Below the pieces are notes generated by a model that saw only the letters and a list, made by a program, of their open reading frames with translations, was not told where the DNA came from and searched no databases. Below, piece by piece: positions 32,435 to 40,629 of a stretch of DNA of 64,000 nucleotides. Every line of letters starts with the position of its first letter. Position 1 is the first letter of the stretch. This DNA comes from Actinoplanes teichomyceticus ATCC 31121 (GTDB lineage: Bacteria; Actinomycetota; Actinomycetes; Mycobacteriales; Micromonosporaceae): the NCBI RefSeq assembly GCF_003711105.1, contig NZ_CP023865.1, forward strand, positions 470,001 through 534,000. Direction: 5' to 3'. The translations under genes and the position numbers were made by a program.

Positions 32435-33853
32435 ATGAACCCGACCACCCGGCCCCGACCGTACCCCGCCCGCCGGACCGTGCTGAGAACCGCCGTGACG
32501 GCCTCGCTCGCCGCGCCCCTGCTCGGCGCGTGCGTGACGTCCGGCGAGGCCGGCGGTGGCGCCGCCGAGGGCGCGGCGAAGACCGCGGACAACCCGCTGG
32601 GGGTCAAGGCCGACGCCCCGCTGGAGGTGGTGGTCTTCAAGGGCGGGTACGGCGACGAGTACGCCATCCGCGCCGAGTCCCGGTACACGCGGCAGTATCC
32701 GCGGGCCCGGATCGACCACAAGGGACTGCAGCGGGTCGGCGAGGCGATGCAGCCCCGTTTCGTCGCCGGTGACCCGCCGGACGTGGTAGACAACACCGGC
32801 GCGGGGCGGCTGGACGTCGCCACCCTGGTCGGCGCCGGCCAGCTCGGCGACCTCGGCGACCTGCTCGACGCCCCGGCGCTGGACCAGCCCGGCAAGCGGG
32901 TCCGCGACACGCTGCTGCCCGGGGTGGTCGACGACGGCACGTTCGGCGGCCGGGTGGTCACGCTGAACTTCACCTACACGGTCTGGGGGCTGTGGTACTC
33001 GAAGCCGTTCTTCGCCGAGCGCGGCTGGGCGTACCCGAAGACCTGGGCGGAGATGCTGACGCTCTGCGCGGCGATCCGCAAGGCCGGCGTCGCGCCCTGG
33101 ACCTACCAGGGCAAATACCCGGAGTACCTGAACGATCCGCTGCTCGCCGTGGCGGCCAAGACCGGTGGTCCGGACCTGATCCGGGCGGTCGACAACCTGA
33201 CGCCGAACGCGTGGCGGCAGCCGGGCCTGACCCAGGCGGCCACCGTGTTCGCCGAACTGGCCGGCCGGGGCTACCTGATGGCCGGCTCCGAGGCGCTGTC
33301 GCACACCGAGGCGCAGGCCGCCTGGTGTCAGCGCAGAGCCGCGTTCCTCCCGTGCGGGTCGTGGCTGGAGAGCGAGCAGAAGGGAGTCGCGCCGGCCGGC
33401 TTCGACATGGTGATGGGCGCCGTCCCGGCCGCCGGTCCGGGCGACCGGCTGCCGGTCACCGCGGTGCAGGCGGCCGGCAGCGAGAGTTTCCTGGTGCCGG
33501 CGAAGGCGAAGAACCCGGCCGGCGGCCGGGAGTACCTGCGGATGCTGTTCGCCAGAGAGTCCGCGCGGGCGTTCGCCGAGGCGAACAGCACCCTGCCGGC
33601 GGTGGCCGGGGCCACCGACGGGCTGCGGCTCGGCAGCGCTCTGGGCTCGGTCCGCGACGCGGTCACGGCCGCCGGCGCGAACACGTTCACCTACCGGTTC
33701 CGTACCTGGTACGCCCCGCTCGCCAAGGCCGTCGACGACGCCACCGGGGAGCTGGTGAACCGGCGGATCAGCCCGGCGGACTGGTCCACCCGGATCCAGA
33801 AGGCGGCGGACGCGCTGGCCCGGGACACGTCGGTACGGAAGTACACCCGCTGA
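32435..33853 (+). CDS. Carbohydrate ABC transporter substrate-binding lipoprotein, NgcE-like
   Basis: 472 aa. The N-terminus has a twin-arginine motif (ARRTVLRTAV) followed by the lipobox LLGAC (Cys ~31), so it is probably a Tat-exported lipoprotein. The rest is a cluster B/type 1 extracellular binding fold (LEVVVFKGGYGDEY, WYSKPFFAERGWAYPKTWAEM). Length and the Tat-lipobox combination match the N-acetylglucosamine/diacetylchitobiose binding protein NgcE of streptomycetes. RBS GAAGGGAG. Its stop overlaps the next permease gene (TGATG). Confidence 0.9.
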   Translation: MNPTTRPRPYPARRTVLRTAVTASLAAPLLGACVTSGEAGGGAAEGAAKTADNPLGVKADAPLEVVVFKGGYGDEYAIRAESRYTRQYPRARIDHKGLQRVGEAMQPRFVAGDPPDVVDNTGAGRLDVATLVGAGQLGDLGDLLDAPALDQPGKRVRDTLLPGVVDDGTFGGRVVTLNFTYTVWGLWYSKPFFAERGWAYPKTWAEMLTLCAAIRKAGVAPWTYQGKYPEYLNDPLLAVAAKTGGPDLIRAVDNLTPNAWRQPGLTQAATVFAELAGRGYLMAGSEALSHTEAQAAWCQRRAAFLPCGSWLESEQKGVAPAGFDMVMGAVPAAGPGDRLPVTAVQAAGSESFLVPAKAKNPAGGREYLRMLFARESARAFAEANSTLPAVAGATDGLRLGSALGSVRDAVTAAGANTFTYRFRTWYAPLAKAVDDATGELVNRRISPADWSTRIQKAADALARDTSVRKYTR

Positions 33854-34761
33854 TGGGGCACGGCCGGTGGCGGTTCCTGTTCGCCGCGCTGGTGCCGGCG
33901 CTGGTGCTGCACGTCGTCTTCGTGCTCTCGCCGTACGCCCAGGCGTTCTACCTGTCGCTCACCGACTGGACCGGGGTGGCCGGTCAGGCGCACTTCGTCG
34001 GGGTGGACAACTACGCCCGGCTGGGCGTCGACCCGCTCTTCCTGGACGCGGTCCGCAACAACGCGATCATGCTGCTGGTGGTGCCCGCGGCCACCATCGG
34101 GCTGGGCCTGTTCCTGGCGAGCATGCTGCACCGGGGCGGACGTGGACTGCGCGGCGGATCGGCGTACCAGATCGTCTATTTCTTCCCGCAGCTGCTGTCG
34201 CTGGTGATCGTCGCGGTGCTCTGGGGCTTCGTCTACAACCCGAACACCGGGCTGCTCAACTCCGGGTTGCGCGCGATCGGGCTGGGCGCTCTGGCGCACA
34301 GCTGGCTGGCCGAGCCGCGATTCGCGCTGGCGGCGGTGATGGCGGTGCTCGTCTGGTCGTCGGTCGGCTTCTACGTGGTGCTGTTCCGGGCGGCGATCGA
34401 CGGCATCCCGGGCGAGCTGTTCGAGGCGGCGCGGCTGGACGGGGCCGGTGGGTGGAGCTCGTTCCGGCACGTCACGCTGCCACTGGTGCGGGAGAACGTG
34501 CAGGTCGCGTTCGTCTATCTGGGGATCGCGGCGCTGGACGGGTTCGCCGTGGTGCAGGTGATGACGGTCGGGCCGGGCGGGCCGGACGGGGCCACCGAGG
34601 TGGTCGGGTTGTCGCTGTACCGGACGGCTTTCTCGTACGGCAAATTCGGTTACGCCTCGGCGATGGGCGTCGCCCTCTTCTTCGCCACCCTGACCCTCGC
34701 GATCCTGGCGCTGCGAACGGGCCGCCGCGAACGGCCGGCGACCCGGGGAGGACAGGCATGA
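33853..34761 (+). CDS. Carbohydrate ABC transporter permease, NgcF-like
   Basis: 302 aa with six TM helices (MalF type). The EAA loop is GELFEAARLDGAGGWSSFRHVTLPL near residue 200. N-terminal FLFAALVPALVLHVVFVLSPYAQAFYLSLTDW is typical of the family. It forms the membrane channel with the next permease. It overlaps the binding-protein gene at TGATG and the following gene by 4 bp. No ATPase is encoded here; a shared MsiK-type ATPase elsewhere is expected, as in related streptomycete systems. Confidence 0.92.
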   Translation: MGHGRWRFLFAALVPALVLHVVFVLSPYAQAFYLSLTDWTGVAGQAHFVGVDNYARLGVDPLFLDAVRNNAIMLLVVPAATIGLGLFLASMLHRGGRGLRGGSAYQIVYFFPQLLSLVIVAVLWGFVYNPNTGLLNSGLRAIGLGALAHSWLAEPRFALAAVMAVLVWSSVGFYVVLFRAAIDGIPGELFEAARLDGAGGWSSFRHVTLPLVRENVQVAFVYLGIAALDGFAVVQVMTVGPGGPDGATEVVGLSLYRTAFSYGKFGYASAMGVALFFATLTLAILALRTGRRERPATRGGQA

Positions 34762-35630
34762 CCGCTCCGCTGCCGGCACGGGTGTCGACCGAGGTCGATA
34801 CCGGCCGGGTCCGGGGAGCCAATCCGCTGCCGCAGATCGCGATGTTCTGCTGGGCCGTGGTGACCGCGTTGCCGCTGCTGTGGGCGGTGGTCAGTTCGGT
34901 CAAGTCGGACGACGAGATCCTCAACCACCCGTGGCCCCCGCCGGCCACCCCGCATTTCGACAACTGGGTGCGGGCCTGGACCGCGGCGGACATCGGGCGC
35001 TATTTCCTCAACAGCCTGATCGTGGTCGGCGGCGCCCTGCTGCTGACCATGCTGCTGGGCAGTCTGGCCGCCTACGCGCTGGCCCGGTACCGGTTCCGCG
35101 GCAACCGGTTGCTCTACCACACCTTCGTCGCGGCGCTGTTCTTCCCGGTGTTCCTGGCGCTGGTCCCGCTCTTCTTCGTGGTGGACCGGCTCGGGCTGCT
35201 CGGCACCTACCCGGGACTGATCCTGGTGTACGCGGCCTACGCCGTACCGTTCACGGTCTTCTTCCTGCACGCCTTCTTCGGCACCCTGCCCACCGAGATC
35301 GCCGAGGCGGCGGTCCTGGACGGGTGCTCGCACGGCGCGGTGTTCTTCCGCGTCATGCTGCCGCTGGCGCGACCGGGCCTGGTCGCGGTCGGCATCTTCA
35401 ATTTCCTCGGGCTCTGGAACCAGTACCTGATCCCGCTGGTTCTCAACCCCGACCCGGACCGGTACGTCCTGGCGCAGGGTCTGGCCGCCCTGTCGGTCAG
35501 CCAGGGCTACCGCAGCGACTGGGGCGGCCTGTTCGCCGGACTCACCATCGCCATGCTCCCGGTGCTGGTCGCCTACGTCGCGTTCCAACGGCACATCCGC
35601 GCCGGTATGACCGCCGGTGCGGTCAAGTAG
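34758..35630 (+). CDS. Carbohydrate ABC transporter permease, NgcG-like
   Basis: 290 aa with six TM helices (MalG type). EAA loop PTEIAEAAVLDGCSHGAVFFRVMLPLARPGL near residue 190; the second hydrophobic helix pair includes LLTMLLGSLAAYALARYRF. It is the second half of the heterodimeric permease. ATG start overlapping the previous stop by 4 bp. A 25-bp gap then leads to the GH16 gene, probably in the same transcript. Confidence 0.92.
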   Translation: MTAPLPARVSTEVDTGRVRGANPLPQIAMFCWAVVTALPLLWAVVSSVKSDDEILNHPWPPPATPHFDNWVRAWTAADIGRYFLNSLIVVGGALLLTMLLGSLAAYALARYRFRGNRLLYHTFVAALFFPVFLALVPLFFVVDRLGLLGTYPGLILVYAAYAVPFTVFFLHAFFGTLPTEIAEAAVLDGCSHGAVFFRVMLPLARPGLVAVGIFNFLGLWNQYLIPLVLNPDPDRYVLAQGLAALSVSQGYRSDWGGLFAGLTIAMLPVLVAYVAFQRHIRAGMTAGAVK

Positions 35631-35655
35631 CTTCTTCGCCCCAAAGGAGTCCCCC

Positions 35656-36819
35656 GTGCTTGGCAAACGTCGATGGGCGGGAGTCGCCGTGGCCGTTCTG
35701 GCCGCTTCGGGCCTCGTCGCCCTGAGTTCCGGCGCCCCCGCGTCCGCCGCCGACTGCGGCTACCTGTTCGACGACTTCCACTACACCTCGTCCTCGGACG
35801 CGGCGCTGACCGCGAACGGCTGGACCCCGCGCGGCTACAGCGGCGGTCCCGGGGTGGCCGGCGCCACCTGGTCACCTGCCAACATCACCTTCCCCACCGC
35901 CGACGGCGACCGGGTCGCCCAGCTCACCGCGTCGACCGACGGCACCGCGGCCGGCACCCGGCACGCCGAGCTCTACTCCACCCAGAAGCGGTACCTGGAG
36001 GGCACCTACGCCAGCCGGATCCGGTTCACCGACGCGCCCGCGAGCGGCCCCGACGGCGACCACATCAACGAGACGTTCTTCACCATCAGCCCGCTCAACG
36101 GCGATCTCGACCCGACCTACAGCGAGCTGGACATCTCCGAGTACCTGCCGAACGGCGGCTGGGGCGAGACCGGGCCGATCAACTACCAGACGACCTGGTA
36201 CACGTACCGCAACGAGCCCTGGTACGCCGACAATCTGCACTCGCAGCAGCGGTCCAGCCTGGACGGCTGGCACGACCTGGTGGCCCAGGTGGCGAACGGG
36301 CACGTCGTCTACTGGATCGACGGGGTGCAGGTCGGCGACCACGGCGGGAAGTACTTCCCGCGCCAGACGATGACCATCAACTGGAACCTGTGGTTCATCG
36401 ACCTCGCCGCGCACACCGGTGGCACCAGCACGTACATCCAGCAGGTGGACTGGGTGCTGTTCGCGAAGAACCAGGTGCTGAGCCCGGCGCAGGCGACCGC
36501 GCGAGCGGCGGGCTACCGCTCGGGCGGCACCGCCTTCCTGGACACGGTGGCCGCCACCGGCGGCTGCTCCACCCCGAGCACCCCGCCGACCAGCTCGCCG
36601 ACCTCCCCGCCGCCGGCCACCGGCTGCTCGGATGCGCCGGAGTGGGCGTTCGGCACCGTCTACCTGGGCGGCAGCCTGGTCAAACACGAGAAGAGCCGGT
36701 ACGGCGACCCCAACGGCCCGGCCTCGGGGCAGGGCCGGCACCTGTGGCGGGCGCGGTACTGGACGCAGGGCTCCGAGCCCGGCTGGACCGAGCAGTGGCA
36801 GGACCTCGGCCCCTGCTGA
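35656..36819 (+). CDS. Secreted GH16-like glycoside hydrolase with C-terminal CBM5/12-like module
   Basis: 387 aa, GTG start with RBS AAAGGAG 7 nt upstream. Signal peptide ~1-31 (GVAVAVLAASGLVALSSG, cut after ASA). The jelly-roll domain (~32-290) contains SELDISEYLP, matching the GH16 catalytic motif E-x-D-x-x-E. A Pro/Ser/Thr linker (TPPTSSPTSPPPATG) leads to a ~55-residue CBM5/12-like module (WRARYWTQGSEPGW, Cys pair at its ends). It is probably an endo-glucanase acting on a beta-glucan, with binding to chitin or cell walls. It follows the importer genes, so its products may feed them. Confidence 0.87.
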   Translation: MLGKRRWAGVAVAVLAASGLVALSSGAPASAADCGYLFDDFHYTSSSDAALTANGWTPRGYSGGPGVAGATWSPANITFPTADGDRVAQLTASTDGTAAGTRHAELYSTQKRYLEGTYASRIRFTDAPASGPDGDHINETFFTISPLNGDLDPTYSELDISEYLPNGGWGETGPINYQTTWYTYRNEPWYADNLHSQQRSSLDGWHDLVAQVANGHVVYWIDGVQVGDHGGKYFPRQTMTINWNLWFIDLAAHTGGTSTYIQQVDWVLFAKNQVLSPAQATARAAGYRSGGTAFLDTVAATGGCSTPSTPPTSSPTSPPPATGCSDAPEWAFGTVYLGGSLVKHEKSRYGDPNGPASGQGRHLWRARYWTQGSEPGWTEQWQDLGPC

Positions 36820-36829
36820 CGGCCCGCGC

Positions 36830-36868
36830 AACGGCGGGACGCGTCGCGCGACGCGTCCCGCCGTTTCT
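36830..36868 (+). terminator. Terminator after the GH16 gene
   Basis: Perfect long stem AACGGCGGGACGCGTCG with CGACGCGTCCCGCCGTT, followed by TTCTGT, 11 nt after the stop. It ends the rpiR-to-GH16 transcript. Confidence 0.9.
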
Positions 36869-36895
36869 GTCGTACCCCCGTGCTTCGATGCCGGC

Positions 36896-37342
36896 ATGGG
36901 TGCTTCCGGTTGGAGTTACTACGTGCCGTACCAGCCCGATCTGGGCCGGGCGTTGGACGAGCTGCGCAAGCGGGTCTTCGAGGAGGGCGACTACTGGTGG
37001 GCCGAGCCGTACCAGCTCGGCACGTCCGCCGCCGACTTCCCGAACCGGCCGCGTACCGAGGACGAGCTGTGGAGCTCCGAGGCGGTGCTGGAGTCCGGCA
37101 CGCACTCCATCCTGGACATGCGCACGGTGGTGCGGCCGGGGGAGAAGCCGGACTACTGCACGGTGGAACCGGTCAGCGAGCGGGAGGCCCTGGAGTGTGC
37201 CGGGGTGGCCCGGCTGACCCGGGCGCATGTCGAGGCGATCGACGACCTGGCCGAGCAGCGCTGGTTCGGCCGCTGCGCGGTCCTGCACGACGACGCCGGC
37301 AACCCGTCCGAGATCTACTTCTGGGGCTACTCCGGGGACTGA
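36896..37342 (+). CDS. Hypothetical protein
   Basis: 148 aa, soluble, acidic. It begins MGASGWSYYVPYQPDLGRALDELRKRVF and contains DYWWAEPY and a C-terminal EIYFWGYSGD. No signal peptide, membrane segment or catalytic motif. It resembles small uncharacterised actinobacterial proteins with an N-terminal YYVPYQPD motif. The ATG lies 28 bp after the GH16 terminator without a clear RBS (GATGCCGGC upstream). Function unknown. Confidence 0.75.
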   Translation: MGASGWSYYVPYQPDLGRALDELRKRVFEEGDYWWAEPYQLGTSAADFPNRPRTEDELWSSEAVLESGTHSILDMRTVVRPGEKPDYCTVEPVSEREALECAGVARLTRAHVEAIDDLAEQRWFGRCAVLHDDAGNPSEIYFWGYSGD

Positions 37343-37374
37343 GGCGGCACACCCGCCCCGCGCCGGTGGTGGGT

Positions 37375-37402
37375 GGGGGGCCGGTCGGACCGGCCCCCCT
37401 TT
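37375..37402. terminator. Bidirectional terminator
   Basis: GGGGGGCCGGTC pairs perfectly with GACCGGCCCCCC (loop G), followed by TTT on the plus strand. It lies between convergent genes and touches the stop codon of the minus-strand gene. Confidence 0.85.
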
Positions 37403-38166
37403 CAGACCCGCCTGCGGCGCCGGGTCAGCGAGAACCCGAACAGGCCGGCCAGGGCGGCGAGCACGCCACCGCCCGCGGTCCAGAACCACCGGCCGGAGAA
37501 GCTGGGCAGCCAGTCCGTACCGAAACCGCTCTCCTCGGCCTCCGGGTCGACCGTGGGCGAGGCGGTGGGCCCCGACAGCACCGTGCCCGGCCGGTTGTTC
37601 GGCACCAGCGGGGCGGCCAGCTCACCCTGGTCGGCGTCGAGGTCGCCGTCCGGGGTGGTGAGGGTCAGGCTGACCTTCAGCGGCAGGCCCAGGTCCGTCT
37701 CGGGCAGTTTCGTGCTGGACAGCCGCACGTAGTACGTGCCGGGCAGCGGGTCGCCGTCCTGCGGCTCGGCCCAGGACCGTACCTGGCGCAGCCGGCAGCC
37801 GAGCGTGACCTGCGCGGCGTCGCGGGCCGCCACCGGGCTCTGCTCACCGGCCACACAGGACTGCCGCCGCCGCAGGCCGTCGAAGACCTCGATGATCCAC
37901 GACTCCGCGCCGGTCCGCCCGTCGGCCGGCAACGCGACCGTCGCGGTGACGTCCGGCCGCTGCCCGGCCTCCGCGTTGAACTGCCAGTACAGGTAGTCGC
38001 CGGTGACCGCGCCGACCTGCACCTGCCGGTCCGCGGTGATCGGCGCGGCGGTCAGGAACGAGGTGCCGGCGCTGCTCGTCACGGGCGCCGGCGACGGGGT
38101 GGCCGCGATGCAGAACAGCGCGGCGCCGAGCGCGCCGCCGGTGGCCGCGAGGTGCTTGATCCTCAT
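37402..38166 (-). CDS. Exported membrane-anchored hypothetical protein, partner of the VWA protein
   Basis: 254 aa. Signal peptide ~1-22 (KHLAATGGALGAALFCIAA), an extracellular beta-rich domain (SFLTAAPITADRQVQVGAVTGDYLYWQFNAEAGQRP), and one C-terminal TM helix (FWTAGGGVLAALAGLFGFSL) ending in a basic stop-transfer RRRRRV. Paired Cys occur at QSCVAG and LGCRL. The extracellular domain resembles the post-VWA region of the upstream gene, suggesting both proteins bind or are assembled together. It overlaps that gene at TGATG. Function unknown. Confidence 0.82.
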   Translation of the reverse strand: MRIKHLAATGGALGAALFCIAATPSPAPVTSSAGTSFLTAAPITADRQVQVGAVTGDYLYWQFNAEAGQRPDVTATVALPADGRTGAESWIIEVFDGLRRRQSCVAGEQSPVAARDAAQVTLGCRLRQVRSWAEPQDGDPLPGTYYVRLSSTKLPETDLGLPLKVSLTLTTPDGDLDADQGELAAPLVPNNRPGTVLSGPTASPTVDPEAEESGFGTDWLPSFSGRWFWTAGGGVLAALAGLFGFSLTRRRRRV

Positions 38167-39473
38167 CAGTTCTCCCTCCAGGTGGCCACCCAGTAACGGG
38201 TCACCCAGCCGGCCAGCACTCCGGCAACCAGCCCGGCGAGCACCAGGACCAGCAGGAACAGGAAGCCCCGTCCCAGGCCGGGGGCATCCGGGGCGTGCGA
38301 GGCGTCGACCAGGTCGATGCTCAGCTCGACCGGCATGCCCGGGCCGCCCGCCGCGGCGGCGGTGGCCGCGGCGAACGAGTTGCTGACGATCAGGCAGACG
38401 TCGGTCGAGGTCTCCGCCGCCTCGTCGGCGTCGGTCTCGGTGTCCGCGGCTTCCGCGGAAGCCTTGGCGTCGGCCTTCTGCTCGTCCGCGGACCAGCGCA
38501 GGCCGGCGGAGAGCACGTCGGCCCGCCCGCTGCCGGCGTCGACCCCGCGGACCAGCTCACGGCCGCCGGTGGTCGCCGCTTTCAGGAGTACGCCGTAGTC
38601 CGGGTTCAGCGCGCGGTCGAGCGAGATGCTCACCGACGCCCGCAGCTCCTGGTCCGGCTGCACGGCGACGCGGTAGTACCGGTGCTCGCTGATCCGCTCC
38701 CGGTCGGTGTAGACGCCGGGCGCCAGCAGCGGCGCGTTCGTGCAGTCCGCGGTGCCGGTCACCGTGGCCGGCTGGACCGGCGGCGGGACCGCGGCCCGGT
38801 CGACGAGTTGCTGCACCCGATCGGTCAGCTCCTCCTCGCTCTTCGCCGCGGCGTACGTGCCGCCGGTCGCGGTGGAGATGCAGACCAGCTGCTTGCGGGT
38901 CTTCTCGTCGGGGGTCAGGCCGAGCGTGTCGACGACCAGGTGGGTGCCCTGCGCGGCCAGGTCCCGGGCCACCTCGCACGGGTCCGGCGGGGTGCAGGTG
39001 TCCTCACCGTCGGTGATCAGCACGATCCGCCGGGTCGAGCCGGTGTCGCCGAGGTCCGCGGCGGCCTTGCGCAGCGCCAGGCCGATCGGGGTGTACCCGG
39101 TCGGCTTCAGGGTGGCGATCGCGTTCTTGGCCTGGACCCGGTTGACCGGGCCGACCGGGACGATCTGCTGCGTGTCCCGGCAGCCGACCTTCTTGTTCTT
39201 GCCGGGGTAGGTGGCGCCGAGCACCCGGATGCCCAGCTGCGTGGTCTCCGGCAGCGCGTCGACGACCTTGTTGAAGGCGCGCTTGGCCACCGCGATCCGG
39301 GTCTCGCCGTCGATGTCGGCGGCCCGCATCGAGCCACTGACGTCGAGGACCAGCTCGACGCGGGGAGGTTCGGAGGGTTCGGTCTCGTCGGCGTACGCCG
39401 GGGCGGCGCCGAGCAGGGTGGCGGCGCCGATCAATCCAGTCGCCAGCACTATGGACAGACTTTTGTGGATCAC
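38166..39473 (-). CDS. Secreted/membrane von Willebrand factor type A protein
   Basis: 435 aa. Signal peptide ~1-28, then a VWA domain (~38-215) with the MIDAS motif DVSGSM (VELVLDVSGSMRAAD), the conserved Thr in TPIGLAL and Asp in LITDGEDTC. Downstream is a beta-rich region with an LLAPGVYTDRERISEHRYYRVAV stretch, then a C-terminal TM helix (FLFLLVLVLAGLVAGVLAGW). It is metal-dependent protein binding on the cell surface by family knowledge; the partner is unknown. First gene of a two-gene operon; the upstream region contains AACGTACGTAT. Confidence 0.88.
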   Translation of the reverse strand: MIHKSLSIVLATGLIGAATLLGAAPAYADETEPSEPPRVELVLDVSGSMRAADIDGETRIAVAKRAFNKVVDALPETTQLGIRVLGATYPGKNKKVGCRDTQQIVPVGPVNRVQAKNAIATLKPTGYTPIGLALRKAAADLGDTGSTRRIVLITDGEDTCTPPDPCEVARDLAAQGTHLVVDTLGLTPDEKTRKQLVCISTATGGTYAAAKSEEELTDRVQQLVDRAAVPPPVQPATVTGTADCTNAPLLAPGVYTDRERISEHRYYRVAVQPDQELRASVSISLDRALNPDYGVLLKAATTGGRELVRGVDAGSGRADVLSAGLRWSADEQKADAKASAEAADTETDADEAAETSTDVCLIVSNSFAAATAAAAGGPGMPVELSIDLVDASHAPDAPGLGRGFLFLLVLVLAGLVAGVLAGWVTRYWVATWREN

Positions 39474-39864
39474 GCGCCAAGATCATAAACGTACGTATCA
39501 ATGATGATCGTCGGCGGGGTTCCGGGCCGCCGGGGCCGGGGCGCACCGCTCGTCTCGTGGGCCGGGCGGTCGCGTCCGCGCCCGGGCGTCCGGCCTCCGT
39601 GCCCGGGCGTCTGCGCTCTCGTCCGGGTGTCCGCTGTCCGCGCCGTGCGGCTGCGGTCCGCGCCGTGCGCTGCCGGCCGCGCGGTGGGGCTGCGGTCCGC
39701 GCCGTGCGCTGCCGGCCGTGCGGTGCGGCTGCGGTCCGCGCCGTGCGCTGCCGGCCGCGCGGTGCGGCTGCGGTCCGCGCCGTGCGGCTGCCGGCCGCGC
39801 CGGGGGAGGGGCCCGGCGGACCTGTGGGGGGCGGGTCCGCCGGGCCCGGTCGGTGCGAGCGGCG
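39474..39864. repeat. Non-coding gap with a 39-bp tandem repeat
   Basis: 391 bases between the VWA start and the deoC stop. From 39651 to about 39806 a 39-bp unit starting CTGCGGTCCGCGCCGTGCGC is repeated about four times (starts at 39651, 39690, 39729, 39768), copies differing by one or two bases. Because 39 is a multiple of three, the array reads as 13-residue repeats in several frames (for example RLRSAPCAAGRAV). No start/RBS or conserved protein supports translation. Confidence 0.85.
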
Positions 39865-40560
39865 TCAGTCGCGGCCGGTGGGCGCGGACGCCTGCCGCCG
39901 GGCCAGGTCCTCCAGGATGTCGGCGGTCGCCGACGAGCCGAACCGGGTCACGCCGACCGCCGCCATCGCCAGCAGGGTGTCCAGGCTGCGGATCCCGCCG
40001 GACGCCTTGACCTGGACCTTCGGCGACACGGCCGAGCGCATCAGGGCGAGGTCGTCGATCGTCGCGCCCTTCGGGGCGAATCCGGTGGAGGTCTTCACGA
40101 ACGCCGCGCCGGCCCGCTCGGCCGCCCAGCACGCCGCCAGCTTCTCCTCGTCGGTCAGGTACGCCGTCTCCAGGATGACCTTGACGGGCGCCTCGCCGGC
40201 CGCCTGCACGATCGCCCTGATCTCGTTCTCCACCGCCGCGATGTCGCCCGAGCGCAGCCAGCCGATGTTGATCACCATGTCGATCTCGGTGGCGCCGCGG
40301 GCCACGGCCTGCTCGGTCTCGACCACCTTGACCTCGGTGCTGGTGGCCCCGTGCGGGAAGCCGATCACGGTGCCGACCTGCACATCCGTGCCGTGCAGCA
40401 GCTCCACGGCGAGCGGCACGTCGGACGGGCGCACGCAGACCGAGGCGACGTGGTATTTCGCGGCGACGGCACAGCCCTCGCGGACGTCCTCGCTGGTGAA
40501 CTGCGGCTGAAGGATGGAGTGGTCGATCATGCGGGCGATCTGCGACACCGTGAATTCCAT
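39865..40560 (-). CDS. deoC: Deoxyribose-phosphate aldolase
   Basis: 231 aa TIM-barrel class I aldolase. The Schiff-base Lys lies in AGAAFVKTSTGFAPKGAT, and the second lysine of the active site in KVQVKASGGIRS. EIDMVINIG and VKVILETAYLTDEE are family signatures. It cleaves 2-deoxyribose-5-phosphate to glyceraldehyde-3-phosphate and acetaldehyde in deoxynucleoside catabolism. ATG at 40560. It is divergent from a GntR regulator across a 69-bp region with two identical palindromes, so it is probably repressed by that regulator. Confidence 0.95.
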   Translation of the reverse strand: MEFTVSQIARMIDHSILQPQFTSEDVREGCAVAAKYHVASVCVRPSDVPLAVELLHGTDVQVGTVIGFPHGATSTEVKVVETEQAVARGATEIDMVINIGWLRSGDIAAVENEIRAIVQAAGEAPVKVILETAYLTDEEKLAACWAAERAGAAFVKTSTGFAPKGATIDDLALMRSAVSPKVQVKASGGIRSLDTLLAMAAVGVTRFGSSATADILEDLARRQASAPTGRD

Positions 40561-40575
40561 GGAACCGAACCGTAC

Positions 40576-40603
40576 CTGTCTAGACAGCCACCTGTCTAGA
40601 CAG
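40576..40603. promoter_or_regulatory. Twin palindromic operators between deoC and gntR
   Basis: The perfect 12-bp palindrome CTGTCTAGACAG occurs twice, at 40576-40587 and 40592-40603, 16 bp centre to centre. The TGTCTAGACA core is typical of HutC-subfamily GntR operators. It lies exactly between the divergent deoC and gntR starts and so can control both. Confidence 0.85.
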
Positions 40604-40629
40604 GTTGTCGGTGTCGGTAGGGTGTCCCC

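Noticed and set aside
39651..39806. CRISPR array
   Set aside because: Units are contiguous 39-bp tandem copies without unique spacers, and no cas gene is nearby.
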